This document shows positions 1-7,214 of a stretch of DNA of 38,684 bases, piece after piece. Source of the DNA: Microbulbifer aggregans (GTDB taxonomy: Bacteria > Pseudomonadota > Gammaproteobacteria > Pseudomonadales > Cellvibrionaceae). Both the position numbers and the translations under genes were made by a program. Positions within the stretch are counted from its first letter, which is position 1; each line of letters opens with the position of its first letter. The notes under the pieces were generated by a model that ran no database searches, had not been told where the DNA came from, and saw only the letters and a list, made by a program, of their open reading frames with translations. Location: NCBI RefSeq assembly GCF_020524005.1, contig NZ_JAIVKK010000016.1, positions 1 to 38,684 on the forward strand, in the 5' to 3' direction.

Positions 1-156
1 CTTGCGGATAGTCCCGTCAGTGGAACCACTCGACACCTGGCGAATAGTGATTGTGTCGCCATCGTAAACCGATATGACGGTTCCGCTGATAAAGGCCGTC
101 CGGGCGTGAACGCCAACGGAAAGCAAGATCAGGATTAGAGCACCAGCATATTTCAT
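1..156 (-). CDS. Thermonuclease (SNase family), N-terminal part; gene continues across the circular join
   Basis: This is the first 52 codons of the nuclease described at 38200-38684. The ATG (156-154) follows a strong GGGGGA ribosome site on the minus strand. Residues 1-18 form a signal peptide (MKYAGALILILLSVGVHA), so the enzyme should be exported. The SNase motif VYDGDT is at residues 30-35. The reading frame runs off position 1 and continues without interruption at 38565 once the duplicated 119 bases are merged, giving 173 aa in total. It follows the 75-aa gene at 174-401 by 17 bases and is the last gene of the leftward operon. Confidence 0.9.
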   Translation of the reverse strand, partial: MKYAGALILILLSVGVHARTAFISGTVISVYDGDTITIRQVSSGSTDGTIRK

Positions 157-173
157 GATTTCCCCCTCATGGA

Positions 174-401
174 CTAAAAGCGGTCTAACGGATCACCGGT
201 TATCTTCACCACGGCATCCCCGGCGTGATCGGCGCTGGAGAACTGCTTGAATGCGCCGGTAGCCGTAACCAGATACCCATCATCCCCTCGATGAGTGCCA
301 CCGATAAAGGTGAAATACAGGCCACCATTCATATAGAAAGGCCTGGATATTTCCTGTCTCGCATAAGCCGCTTTGGCTGCCTTTATCGTCAGCGTCAACA
401 T
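174..401 (-). CDS. Hypothetical small protein, 75 aa
   Basis: I do not recognise a family. The ATG at 401-399 lies 2 bases after the stop of the recombinase gene (404-406), and the next gene, the nuclease, begins 17 bases after its stop, so it sits inside a tight leftward operon. The protein starts MLTLTIKAAKAAYARQEISR and has a central stretch rich in Gly, Thr and aromatic residues that suggests a small beta fold. There is no clear signal peptide or membrane helix. Reality rests on operon spacing and absence of overlap; the function is unknown. Confidence 0.55.
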   Translation of the reverse strand: MLTLTIKAAKAAYARQEISRPFYMNGGLYFTFIGGTHRGDDGYLVTATGAFKQFSSADHAGDAVVKITGDPLDRF

Positions 402-403
402 CG

Positions 404-1114
404 TCAGGGCTCCACTTCCAAAGGCATCCTAAAGGGCGTACCGGCGCTGTGGTGGCTCATATCTGCGTCCAGTACTCGAAGGTAAATCTCTGTAGAACGC
501 TTGTCACTGTGCCCCAGAAGCCGCTGAACCTGCTCTAGGTTCTTACCATGAATAAGATGATTGATCGCAAAGCTGTGGCGCAAAGTATGCGGATTGATGA
601 CCAGTGGCAGCGGTGGCGCAACCCGTTTTCCTGCGGCGTTCAGGCGATGCCGTACCGCGCTGCGGCTCAGATCGAAAATGGGATCTTTCTTCTGAATACG
701 CTGGGTTTTGATATACCGGCGCAGCGTCTCAAGGTAGGCGGGATCTGCCAACGTCAGTATCCGGCGCGGAGGCCTGGCGCGCTTGGGTGTCCTGTTTTTC
801 AGGGTGGGCATCGAGACAAAGGAATCACCCTGTTCCAGGGAAAAATCCATAGGCCGTAGTGTCAGCAGCTCAGATACCCGCGCGCCTGTCACCCAAAGGG
901 TATAGGCCGCAAGGTGCGTGGTGCCATCGTCAATCACGGATAGAAGGCGTTCCACTTCTGGCAATACCAGATAATTGAAATCCTTATCCTCCATTTCCCG
1001 AAGGACAAACTCTCGGCGCTTAACTAGGTGATTCCAGTTCACTTCAATTCGGTTGATGACGCCAAAAGTAGTACTGGATGGCACAGCAACGGTGTAAGAG
1101 GGAAGGTCGCTCAC
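404..1114 (-). CDS. Tyrosine recombinase (XerC/D-like), short form, 236 aa
   Basis: This is a site-specific recombinase of the lambda-integrase family. The full catalytic set is visible: Arg in TGARVSELL (R79), a beta-hairpin Lys in the MPTLKNRTPK stretch, HTLRH, GHSD, and the nucleophile Tyr in STEIYLRV. Only about 45 residues precede the catalytic domain, so the usual N-terminal core-binding domain is nearly absent, as in some Fim-type or plasmid-resolvase variants. The GTG start (1114-1112) overlaps the preceding stop in a GTGA, indicating translational coupling. Family knowledge suggests resolution of plasmid multimers or integration; with no phage or integron genes nearby I favour multimer resolution. 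I could not place a core recombination site. Confidence 0.88.
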   Translation of the reverse strand: MSDLPSYTVAVPSSTTFGVINRIEVNWNHLVKRREFVLREMEDKDFNYLVLPEVERLLSVIDDGTTHLAAYTLWVTGARVSELLTLRPMDFSLEQGDSFVSMPTLKNRTPKRARPPRRILTLADPAYLETLRRYIKTQRIQKKDPIFDLSRSAVRHRLNAAGKRVAPPLPLVINPHTLRHSFAINHLIHGKNLEQVQRLLGHSDKRSTEIYLRVLDADMSHHSAGTPFRMPLEVEP

Positions 1115-1428
1115 TCGGCCCCCTCCAGAAGCTCTTTGATCTGATCCCGATCCAGGAACAGCAGATCCGCAGCTGGGTAATCCCGCGCTGCCTGAACAAC
1201 TGCAGCAGAAGCAGAATCTTCATCCTTCCAACTGGATACATGGAACAGCTTATAGCCAGTGGCAGAGCGGTACACATACCAGACAGAGTACTGGCCCCAG
1301 TACCGGCCCCAGCCGACGGAATCCGGCGCTTCTGAGGGCGGGGATACCTGGGGCATGTAGTCCACGGGCAGCTCCTGGATCATTTCACGCAACCGCTGTT
1401 CAGCGCTCAGATTCTTCTTATAGGTCAT
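1111..1428 (-). CDS. Hypothetical protein, 105 aa
   Basis: No family is recognised. I chose the ATG at 1428 (MTYKKNLSAEQRL) over an upstream start at 1461, because the longer version would overlap the preceding gene by 44 bases rather than 11. The protein has a charged helical N-terminus, a Trp/Tyr-rich middle (GWGRYWGQYSVWYVYRS) and an acidic helical C-terminus. It looks soluble and cytoplasmic. The stop overlaps the recombinase start by 4 bases, so the two are probably translated together, and it could be an accessory or control factor for it; that is inference from position only. Confidence 0.6.
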   Translation of the reverse strand: MTYKKNLSAEQRLREMIQELPVDYMPQVSPPSEAPDSVGWGRYWGQYSVWYVYRSATGYKLFHVSSWKDEDSASAAVVQAARDYPAADLLFLDRDQIKELLEGAE

Positions 1429-1702
1429 CCAGATCCACCAGAAAATCAAAGTCGGTTTCACAGGTCAGGTCATCATCACTGAAAAACTTGCGCACCCAAT
1501 CAGCGGCTTCCTGGGCACTGGCAAATTCCTTATTCAATTCCTGCCCCGTGTAGGGTGAATAGTCAGCCATGACCGTGCCATCAGAAAATCCCGCAACACT
1601 CACAGTGTCTCCAGCGCCCTTGGTTCCGCACTGAGCATCCATGATGTACTCGCTACGCCACAGCAGCTTTATATCTTCATTCGGATTTTTCATGGCGATC
1701 AT
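1418..1702 (-). CDS. Hypothetical acidic protein, 94 aa
   Basis: No family is recognised. The protein is acidic, with a C-terminal run of Asp and Glu residues around FFSDDDLTCETDFDFLVDL. A segment near residues 63-72 (ASAQEAADWVRKFF) resembles the helix of small DUF-type proteins with 'sAeEAikwv' repeats. Two start codons are possible: ATG 1702 or ATG 1693 (MKNPNED). The second has a GGA about 9 bases upstream and a smaller overlap with the gene before it. It overlaps its neighbours on both sides, as do most genes in this operon. Confidence 0.55.
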   Translation of the reverse strand: MIAMKNPNEDIKLLWRSEYIMDAQCGTKGAGDTVSVAGFSDGTVMADYSPYTGQELNKEFASAQEAADWVRKFFSDDDLTCETDFDFLVDLDDL

Positions 1703-2015
1703 CCAGAATCGTAATCTGATGTTGTGATAGCCACTCGATCAGCTTGTTGAGTGATTCCTCATCGGTGTCGAGAGATATAGATCCAGCATCCCCAGACAGG
1801 ATGATTACGCCGGTATCCCAGGGTGGTGTTTTAAGGTTAAGGGTGTCTGCTAAGTTCAACGAGGTATAACCGCACCCTGTGTTAGCAACTACGTTGACCT
1901 TTTTGAAGTGAGAGCTATAGATGAAGCGGATGGCGTCCCCAATTTCCTTCTGAAATGCAAAGACTTCATTTCCGCTCTCTGGGTCTGTCCACATTTCGAG
2001 TGTGCTGTTTTCCAT
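1677..2015 (-). CDS. Hypothetical acidic protein, 112 aa
   Basis: No family is recognised. It starts at ATG 2015 (MENSTLEMWTDPESG) and ends inside the next gene. The sequence alternates short beta-like and polar segments, is clearly acidic, and lacks a signal peptide or membrane segment. About 80 bases separate it from the gene upstream, the largest gap within this leftward cluster, so a secondary promoter there is possible although I see no good one. Small acidic proteins in plasmid leading or maintenance regions include DNA mimics and antitoxins, but nothing in this sequence picks one of these. Confidence 0.55.
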   Translation of the reverse strand: MENSTLEMWTDPESGNEVFAFQKEIGDAIRFIYSSHFKKVNVVANTGCGYTSLNLADTLNLKTPPWDTGVIILSGDAGSISLDTDEESLNKLIEWLSQHQITILDDRHEKSE

Positions 2016-2094
2016 TAGACTAATCCATCTTGACAGAGGGGGTTACGGTACTCTTCCATATCGCGACGGAAGCGCGACACATTATTAGCAGTAG

Positions 2095-2418
2095 TTAAAT
2101 ATCTTCGGGATCAGCCCCGCCAGCCTTAACAAAATGCTTGCCGATAGTATCCATCAGGGCGTTGGCCCGGTCACAGTGCCGGACATACCCCTCAACAATA
2201 TTTTCTGCAAATAGGGCGACATTTCGCACCTTGCGCTCAAGTACGCGAAGCTCATCCAGCCCCATATCGGGTGAGTACAGGGCTTCCAGTCCCTGGGCCA
2301 CCTCGTCGGCAACCTTCAAGTCGGTTACTAGGTGAATCCTCTCGGCAAAGGCCTTGCCGATCATCTGGTTGCGGCTTTCTTCATCGAGCTGCCACGGCTC
2401 CCAGTATTGCGTTTTCAT
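2095..2418 (-). CDS. Hypothetical helical protein, 107 aa
   Basis: No family is recognised. The protein is predicted to be almost entirely helical and acidic, starting MKTQYWEPWQLDEESRNQMI and running through heptad-like Leu/Val positions (LDELRVLERKVRNVALFAEN). The ATG (2418) is only 2 bases from the stop of the DUF4942-type gene at 2421, so the two are co-translated. It is plausibly a partner of that protein. There are no catalytic motifs, membrane segments or cysteine clusters. Confidence 0.6.
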   Translation of the reverse strand: MKTQYWEPWQLDEESRNQMIGKAFAERIHLVTDLKVADEVAQGLEALYSPDMGLDELRVLERKVRNVALFAENIVEGYVRHCDRANALMDTIGKHFVKAGGADPEDI

Positions 2419-2420
2419 CG

Positions 2421-3239
2421 TTATCGCCCTTTCTCTTGCGGCAGGGTAGTGCCGTAATGCTCAGCAATCAGCGCGTTAATGCGCTCCAGCAGATCCGGCC
2501 TTTGATCCATCCAGATATGCAGGTTGCCGTTCTCGTAAGTCTTTACCCGAAAATATTCAAATACATATTCCCGCTGGCCACGCTTCAGGTGGTGGGTTAA
2601 CTGCGCAGCCGGTGTTTCATCCGGGTTGAACCCGGTAGGATCTACACCGTCCAGCAGACAGCAGTAGCTCCACAGGTCGTGAAAGCGGTCGCGCTGTCGG
2701 TAGCAGTTCCAACCGATCCCCCACAGTGCGTTATCCAGGATAATGCGCTTGTTGACCCGAAAAACACTGTGACTGCGGTAGTTGCGGCTCAGGGTTTTAA
2801 ACACCTCTACCAGCCCCTCCCGGAACGTCTCATATCGGCGGTCTACCAGATCCATAAAGGTGGCCATGGCCACTTCACGGGTGCATTCCTGGGTGGATTT
2901 GGCGATCTCATCGCGCACCTGATCCAGCTGGCGGGCATTCATTACCAGCCCCAGTTTGGAGCGCTGCAGCAGCTCCTTCCAGCATCCCTGATCCAGTGCC
3001 ACGCGCAGCGTCTCGATGGAGCGCCCGCACTCCCGCTCAGGTTCCCGCAGACTATACCAGCTGACCCGCTGACGCAGCGCCTCACTCAGGCAGCGGTCGG
3101 GAGACAGCTCAATTGCCTTCCAAATATCGCGCATACCGGACTCCAGCAGCGCCAGCGCCTGATCGCGGTGGCGGCAGGTGCGGTCAATAAATCCCAGCGA
3201 CGGGCTGGGCAGTGGATCATTGCCTGTGATCGCGGTCAT
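2421..3239 (-). CDS. DUF4942-type protein, 272 aa
   Basis: The C-terminal half (about residues 150-265) resembles the DUF4942 family found on plasmids and islands, often beside or fused to SAM-dependent methyltransferases. The recognisable stretch is YFRVKTYENGNLHIWMDQRP followed by DLLERINALIAEHYG. No methyltransferase motifs (DPPW, NPPY) are visible in it or in any neighbour, so it is the stand-alone form. The N-terminal half is helical and rich in Arg and Glu. The ATG at 3239 overlaps the previous stop by one base (TGATG). Its role is not known; related proteins occur with restriction-like or anti-restriction genes. Confidence 0.7.
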   Translation of the reverse strand: MTAITGNDPLPSPSLGFIDRTCRHRDQALALLESGMRDIWKAIELSPDRCLSEALRQRVSWYSLREPERECGRSIETLRVALDQGCWKELLQRSKLGLVMNARQLDQVRDEIAKSTQECTREVAMATFMDLVDRRYETFREGLVEVFKTLSRNYRSHSVFRVNKRIILDNALWGIGWNCYRQRDRFHDLWSYCCLLDGVDPTGFNPDETPAAQLTHHLKRGQREYVFEYFRVKTYENGNLHIWMDQRPDLLERINALIAEHYGTTLPQEKGR

Positions 3240-3784
3240 CAGTGCACCCCTCCAAACAGCTCCAGCTGCTTATCCGCATTGCCCATAAAGGCCGCTTGTT
3301 GTGCCAGCGCCTCCACCAGCTCGGCTTCAGGCTTGGCCCGACTTCCCGCCGCCATCAGGGGCGTCATCAGTGCCAGCATTTCAGCCCGGCTCAGTCGCAT
3401 CGGCGCGATCACATATAAATTGGTTTTGTCGTACAACCGGAATCCCAACCGCTGCAGCTCGGCCAGTACTTGGCCGGTGTGCCAGTGCGGCAGGCGGATC
3501 TGGAATCGCCCGGAATAGGGACAGACGCCAATTTCCCGCCACAGCTCGCAGTCGTACTTGCCCACCAGATAGGGAGCATCCAGGAAGCGACGAATCCGCT
3601 TCTTGGCCTCCGCCACCAGATTCTCTTCACTGATCCCGCTCACGTCGTTGTGAAAGCCGGTGTGGGAAGCGGCGCGGCCGTAAAACTCGAACCCGATACA
3701 TCCGGGCGCAACGATCATTTTTTCGCCAGCTTCATCTATCTCCCATTCCATCCGGGAGTCTGGTTTTCGCACTGAAAATCCCAT
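3239..3784 (-). CDS. Hypothetical protein, 181 aa; first gene of the leftward operon
   Basis: No family is recognised with confidence. I set the start at ATG 3784 (MGFSVRKPDSRMEW), which has GGAAGG 9 bases upstream; an in-frame start at 3856 would overlap the promoter and has no ribosome site. The protein is mixed alpha/beta, with a conserved-looking centre (YLVGKYDCELWREIGVCPYS) and a C-terminal helix rich in Ala and Met. It is followed with 1-base overlap by the DUF4942-type gene, so the pair may act together. A promoter lies directly upstream at 3817-3844. Confidence 0.7.
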   Translation of the reverse strand: MGFSVRKPDSRMEWEIDEAGEKMIVAPGCIGFEFYGRAASHTGFHNDVSGISEENLVAEAKKRIRRFLDAPYLVGKYDCELWREIGVCPYSGRFQIRLPHWHTGQVLAELQRLGFRLYDKTNLYVIAPMRLSRAEMLALMTPLMAAGSRAKPEAELVEALAQQAAFMGNADKQLELFGGVH

Positions 3785-3816
3785 CGTGAAATCCCTTCCG
3801 TTGTGCTGATATGTAC

Positions 3817-3844
3817 AGTTTACGCATTTCAGCGCGGAGTACAA
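3817..3844 (-). promoter_or_regulatory. Putative promoter of the leftward operon 3784 to nuclease
   Basis: On the minus strand TTGTAC (3844-3839) and TAAACT (3822-3817) are separated by 16 bases, placing the start of transcription near 3810 and giving a leader of about 25 nt before the ATG at 3784. It would drive the nine or ten closely packed genes down to the nuclease. Sequence match only. Confidence 0.5.
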
Positions 3845-3848
3845 TATA

Positions 3849-4034
3849 ATGGACAACGAAAAGCCCGCCTATTTCGCCAGCGATCGCACCGGGCTACGGC
3901 TTATCCTGGATCAGACCGAAACGCAGAAAAACCCCGAGAAATACAGATCCTTCTATTTGGCGTCTATCAAATTCTGGCCCCGGTGGGGGCAGGGGGAGGG
4001 TACCGCGCAAACATGGCATATCTGCGCGGAATAG
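3849..4034 (+). CDS. Possible small protein, 61 aa (doubtful)
   Basis: This ORF starts MDNEKPAYFASDRTGLRLIL with a GGAG 9 bases upstream and is divergent from the operon at 3784. The composition is protein-like in the first 40 residues (charged, then aromatic), but I recognise no family. I see no good rightward promoter: a TATAAT at 3844-3849 has no matching -35 box. It is listed because the ribosome site is good and nothing else occupies the stretch. Confidence 0.3.
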   Translation: MDNEKPAYFASDRTGLRLILDQTETQKNPEKYRSFYLASIKFWPRWGQGEGTAQTWHICAE

Positions 4035-4125
4035 AGAGACAAATACAGAATTTAACCAATTGGTCACATTTTGAACGGTCAGGGCAGGGCTTGGTAGTGA
4101 GCGCCCCCTGGTTTCAGGGTACTCA

Positions 4126-4154
4126 TTGACGATTCCGTCAATAGTGAATATATT
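4126..4154 (+). promoter_or_regulatory. Strong promoter in front of the 4161-4293 RNA
   Basis: TTGACG (4126-4131) and TATATT (4149-4154) are separated by exactly 17 bases, one of the best sigma-70 matches in the window. The -35 box is the left arm of a small palindrome (TTGACG-ATTC-CGTCAA, 4126-4141), which could be an operator. Transcription should start near 4161. No ribosome site plus credible ORF follows; the next feature is a terminator. Confidence 0.7.
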
Positions 4155-4160
4155 TACCTT

Positions 4161-4293
4161 GTGAGCGCGATAGTCGGTGTCCCTTCGGGGTAGCTCTCAT
4201 GGCACCAGCCCTGCTGGTTTCCACCAAAGTGTGGTCATACCCAAGACGCCCGACATTAAACATAAAAGCCCCGGTCTTCCGGGGCTTTTGCTT
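4161..4293 (+). ncRNA. Candidate structured small RNA, about 130 nt, unrecognised
   Basis: A strong promoter (4126-4154) and a perfect intrinsic terminator (4264-4289) frame about 100 nt with no credible reading frame. Seen in the sequence: GTCGG and GTC near 4173-4181 can pair with GAC and CCGAC near 4241-4252 to close a multi-branched structure. Inside are CCC-TTCG-GGG with a UUCG tetraloop, ACCAGC-CCT-GCTGGT (6-bp stem) and CCAC...GTGG. An alternative GAGC/GCTC pairing competes with the first. It is not a tRNA, and it has no GGA-loop series, so it is not an obvious CsrB/RsmZ-type sponge for the plasmid CsrA. It could act in trans on plasmid or host messages. Confidence 0.55.
4264..4289. 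terminator. Bidirectional intrinsic terminator
   Basis: An 11-bp perfect stem, AAAAGCCCCGG with CCGGGGCTTTT, has a 4-base loop (TCTT). On the + strand it ends the small RNA and is followed by T-rich sequence. On the minus strand it lies 17 bases after the stop of the gene at 4307 and ends that leftward operon. Confidence 0.9.
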
Positions 4294-4306
4294 TTCTGGG
4301 GTTGGG

Positions 4307-4855
4307 TCACAGGCGCTTTCGCAAAAACTGCGCCAGCAGCATCAGGAATCGCTTGGGGCCACCTCGCACGCCATCCGGGCGATTGGGTCGCCAGTGGCAG
4401 CTGTTAATCCTTAGTATCAGTTTGGGATCTAGATCCTTCCGGTAGTCGAAGCGCATACATAGGTACCAGCCTTTCAAACTTGAAGCATCAGGCCTGTCCT
4501 CCTGCCGGAACAGAATCTCTTTCCGGTCACCCTGGAGACAATCTTTAAACACAATATTCCGAAGGATCTCCGGTAGGCGTAAGGAATAATCCCAGCGCTC
4601 GGGGCAGAAGACACGCTCTTCAATTTCACCACCACGTCGCTTCTCCGCAATAAACACTTGCTCATCAGTGTCACCTTCTTTCCGCCCCCTGGTATAACAG
4701 TGGTTATGGAACTCTACGCGGCAAGGGAAGCTAACGGGCTCTTCTCCCTTTTTGAGCATCACATTGAAGCTGAGTGTCATATCGGCCATGTGGCTTAAAT
4801 CATATTCCGTGCCCGTATCCGGGCAGATCCACCGGCAATTCTTCTTATCGTGCAT
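4307..4855 (-). CDS. Hypothetical protein, 182 aa
   Basis: I do not recognise the family. The protein has a Cys-containing start (KKNCRWICPDTGTEYDLSH), a central FHNHCYTRGRKEGDTDE stretch with closely spaced His and Cys, and a basic C-terminus ending in an amphipathic helix (LMLLAQFLRKRL). The His/Cys stretch might bind a metal or form an active site, but the pattern fits no nuclease I can name. The start is ATG 4855 with a weak ribosome site. It is the last gene before the shared terminator and is separated from the next gene upstream by 135 bases. Confidence 0.7.
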   Translation of the reverse strand: MHDKKNCRWICPDTGTEYDLSHMADMTLSFNVMLKKGEEPVSFPCRVEFHNHCYTRGRKEGDTDEQVFIAEKRRGGEIEERVFCPERWDYSLRLPEILRNIVFKDCLQGDRKEILFRQEDRPDASSLKGWYLCMRFDYRKDLDPKLILRINSCHWRPNRPDGVRGGPKRFLMLLAQFLRKRL

Positions 4856-4896
4856 TGAGCGAACTCACCCCGTAGTAAATCGTTGGGGTCATGATA

Positions 4897-4915
4897 ACCG
4901 CCCCAAAAGGGCGGT
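4897..4915. other. Hairpin in the 4856-4990 intergenic stretch
   Basis: A 7-bp perfect stem, ACCGCCC-CAAAA-GGGCGGT, has no T-run on either side, so it is a weak terminator at best. It may attenuate or protect the leftward transcript between the genes at 4991 and 4855. The rest of the 135-base gap shows nothing further. Confidence 0.5.
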
Positions 4916-4990
4916 ACGGATGCGAGAGCAGGTGAAATTGCCCCCGCTCGACACCGCTATTGTAAAGAAGAGTTAATGCAGGTAGCAATT

Positions 4991-5278
4991 TCAGTAAATT
5001 GAAGCCGTTAGGCTGGAAAACTCTTTTGCCATTGCCCTAAGCTCAAGCTGACTTGTCTCGCTGAACCCACTATCTCCCTCTAGTATCACAGAAAGGAAAT
5101 CATCAATAGCCGACCCATGGGCTATTACCATTTCCCGAATAGCATCCTTCTTATGAACCTGGTGTCGCTTAGCCAGTGATAATGCAACATCATCTTGCTC
5201 ACCGGATACTATGCTTTTGACCATTGCCAGCTTGCGGCGGCACATATTGAGAATGTTAAGCTCTAGTGCAATAGACAT
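4991..5278 (-). CDS. Hypothetical helical protein, 95 aa
   Basis: No family is recognised. It is an all-helical small protein starting MSIALELNILNMCRRKLAMV, moderately acidic, without signal peptide or membrane helix. Its ATG (5278) is 3 bases after the stop of the SEC-C gene (5282), so the two are translated together and may interact. No motif suggests an enzyme. Confidence 0.6.
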   Translation of the reverse strand: MSIALELNILNMCRRKLAMVKSIVSGEQDDVALSLAKRHQVHKKDAIREMVIAHGSAIDDFLSVILEGDSGFSETSQLELRAMAKEFSSLTASIY

Positions 5279-5281
5279 ATT

Positions 5282-5716
5282 TCACCCGAAGTAATCGCTA
5301 GACTTGTACCACGCTTGGTACAAAGGAATCGCTTTATCTGCATACTGGCTGTGTCCCAATTTCTGGGCCAACTGAATCAATGACTTATGATTAAAACCAT
5401 CATCAAGAAGAACATTTCTGAAAGAATCCCCTTCAGGTAGGGTATTTGCGTATTCTCTGGCCCAATCATTCAATGCCTGATATTCAAGGGACTCATCCTC
5501 AATCTCTTCAAAAAGGGAATCCTCCATAGCATCAGGAACCATTCCAGCTGCGAGTGCATCCGTAAGAACGTCTTGTCTTTCCATATGAACTTTCGCCTGT
5601 CGAATGTTCTCCTTAGCAATCGCTTCGCTATTCGCAGCGCTATCGGCAGATAGACAACACTTTTTGTACTTTTTGCCACTGCCACAGTGACAGGGATCAT
5701 TACGTCCAACCTTCAT
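5282..5716 (-). CDS. SEC-C zinc-motif protein, 144 aa
   Basis: The N-terminus carries a SEC-C motif, [18 protein letters not shown] at residues 4-21, with the CxC...CC cysteines that bind zinc in SecA tails and YecA-like proteins. The rest is acidic and helical ([19 protein letters not shown]) and has no recognised domain. Family knowledge: SEC-C motifs mediate contacts with ribosomes, SecB or nucleic acids and occur in many accessory-element proteins of unknown role. The start ATG 5716 puts the motif at the very N-terminus, as is common in stand-alone SEC-C proteins. It is co-operonic with 4991-5278. Confidence 0.8.
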   Translation of the reverse strand: MKVGRNDPCHCGSGKKYKKCCLSADSAANSEAIAKENIRQAKVHMERQDVLTDALAAGMVPDAMEDSLFEEIEDESLEYQALNDWAREYANTLPEGDSFRNVLLDDGFNHKSLIQLAQKLGHSQYADKAIPLYQAWYKSSDYFG

Positions 5717-5735
5717 TATCAGGGGCCTTAAAATA

Positions 5736-5996
5736 CTAACTTGTGGATTTAATGGTTCCCCGGATTAACTTCGGGGCATCAGTAGAAACATCAGGCTCGC
5801 CAGCGCCTTTGGGAGCACACCGAGCGACATAAATTTTTTCACTGGTTCTAATACTATTGAACTCCAAATCTATGTCTGACCGCCACCGATCGGCAGCTTC
5901 TTCGCAAGCAGTCTTGGACGAAAATTCAGCAGTTCCAATGGCTACATCAGATTGCCCTGTGAGTGAAAGAGTAAGAATTAGAATATATTCCTGCAT
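5736..5996 (-). CDS. Hypothetical small protein, 86 aa
   Basis: No family is recognised. The ATG at 5996 ([14 protein letters not shown]) is preferred over the TTG at 6002. The first 15 residues are hydrophobic and could be a weak signal or anchor. The centre contains a [16 protein letters not shown] segment with one Cys and a second Cys in [10 protein letters not shown], so a single disulfide is possible if exported; this fits its position after a periplasmic-type gene. The ribosome site is weak. Confidence 0.5.
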   Translation of the reverse strand: MQEYILILTLSLTGQSDVAIGTAEFSSKTACEEAADRWRSDIDLEFNSIRTSEKIYVARCAPKGAGEPDVSTDAPKLIRGTIKSTS

Positions 5997-6025
5997 AGAC
6001 AAGCCATTTATTTAAATTGATATTT

Positions 6026-6724
6026 CTAGTTTTGTATTCCAGAAACGACCCCATTGGTCAGATACACATAGTTTCCACTACCGTATACCCATTGCTCCCT
6101 TTTCGCCGACTGTGTTAGGGATGTATTAACATCAACCGGACTTCCCCATGAAAGAAGCACTTGATTGGAAGTAGCTCCGATCCAAACTTTCCCACTCCGC
6201 ATTTTTTCTAAGTCATTTTGGGTAGGGGAAACATTTTTTAAAATTTCATCCAGCTCTGACACCCGGCTCTTCAAGACACGGGTATTTTCATAGCTATTAC
6301 AATATGCAGGCCAGTCTGTATTCCTATTGAAATCTACCTTATAAACCAACTTTATGGCGCAGGCATCTATCATATTTTTCTCACTCTTAAACTTATACCA
6401 AAGAGAACGATAGACCTCATCCCAAGACTCAAAACCTGCACTTTGGTAATCATTTACAGCTTCATCTAAGTCAGGGTTGTCAGTTGTCTTAAATTCATAA
6501 AGCCAACCCTCCTTGCCATCAGGTGTGACTACTGGGCAAGCTAGCATATTGCAAGCACCAAATTTCATATCAATTTTTTCCCCCTTTTTATATGTATGAA
6601 GAACTTTATGAACGGCGCTCTCTGGTGGAGGGAAGTTATATGCGTTCACTTGTGTAACAGCTCTTACATCAGCCTGAGCAGAATTCATTATCAGTACAAA
6701 AAAAGGTGCACAATACTTTTTCAT
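6026..6724 (-). CDS. Exported protein with SH3-like and BamE/SmpA-like domains, 232 aa
   Basis: Residues 1-18 (MKKYCAPFFVLIMNSAQA) are a signal peptide. Residues about 20-80 resemble a bacterial SH3-like fold (cf. VTPDGKEGWLYEF). The last 60 residues fit the BamE/SmpA-OmlA-like pattern: KVWIGATSNQVLLSWGSP, then EQWVYGSGNYVYLTNGVVSG. There is no lipobox, so it is probably soluble in the periplasm. In the BamE fold such domains mediate protein contacts at the envelope. It is one of the few non-Trb envelope proteins here, so a role in surface change, entry exclusion or stress is possible but not shown. It is more A+T-rich than its neighbours, hinting at separate acquisition. Confidence 0.7.
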   Translation of the reverse strand: MKKYCAPFFVLIMNSAQADVRAVTQVNAYNFPPPESAVHKVLHTYKKGEKIDMKFGACNMLACPVVTPDGKEGWLYEFKTTDNPDLDEAVNDYQSAGFESWDEVYRSLWYKFKSEKNMIDACAIKLVYKVDFNRNTDWPAYCNSYENTRVLKSRVSELDEILKNVSPTQNDLEKMRSGKVWIGATSNQVLLSWGSPVDVNTSLTQSAKREQWVYGSGNYVYLTNGVVSGIQN

Positions 6725-6755
6725 TATTAACCCCTAAATACACATCAGGAATAAG

Positions 6756-7205
6756 TTACCGGAACTTGTTGATATTATTTCGCATTTTTTGATATTCAAT
6801 TGAAGCACTTACCTTTTCGCGCCTTTTCAACGATTTATCTGCAACTTCCAACTTCTCTGTAAGTTCTTCATTCTGAATAGAAATCCGTTCAGTCCTTACC
6901 TCCAATCTACGAAGTTTTCTATTGGCCGCCAGGTACTTCTCCCGGAGCCCGCTGTATTTTTTCTGCAGCGTATCAAGCTTATCAACCAACCCATTAGCAT
7001 GGTCTTCAGACTCCTCAAGCCGCTTATATAGGTTGGAAAGATGATATTCGTAACCGCTGTCTATTTCAGAAATCTTGCGCACCTGGCTTTGAAGGACACT
7101 GGCGATGCCACTACCGGTTAGACCGTATTTTCTGCCCAGATCAGAATTCCTGGCACCAGCAAGCTTTTCTTGTAGGATTCTTAGATTTCTTTCCTTCTTA
7201 TCCAT
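6756..7205 (-). CDS. HTH plus coiled-coil protein (KfrA-like architecture), 149 aa
   Basis: Residues about 18-40 (NSDLGRKYGLTGSGIASVL) look like a helix-turn-helix, and residues 50-140 form one long coiled coil with Leu heptads (LYKRLEESEDHANGLVDKLD and on). This is the arrangement of KfrA-type plasmid proteins, which bind DNA at the N-terminus, multimerise through the coiled coil and help partition or organise plasmid DNA. Detailed homology is not claimed. ATG 7205 is preferred over the TTG immediately before it. It is the only partition-like candidate I found on this plasmid. Confidence 0.65.
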   Translation of the reverse strand: MDKKERNLRILQEKLAGARNSDLGRKYGLTGSGIASVLQSQVRKISEIDSGYEYHLSNLYKRLEESEDHANGLVDKLDTLQKKYSGLREKYLAANRKLRRLEVRTERISIQNEELTEKLEVADKSLKRREKVSASIEYQKMRNNINKFR

Positions 7206-7214
7206 CAAAACTAC

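Noticed and set aside
2679..3518. 279-codon + strand ORF
   Set aside because: Lies antisense over the DUF4942-type gene and its neighbour; low-complexity Pro/Arg/Ser composition and no ribosome site.
4161..4293. tRNA gene or CsrB-type sponge RNA
   Set aside because: No cloverleaf with an acceptor ending and TpsiC motif, and no series of GGA loops.
4177..4414. Two overlapping + strand ORFs of about 71-76 codons
   Set aside because: They run through the intrinsic terminator at 4264-4289 and into the convergent gene; composition is not protein-like.
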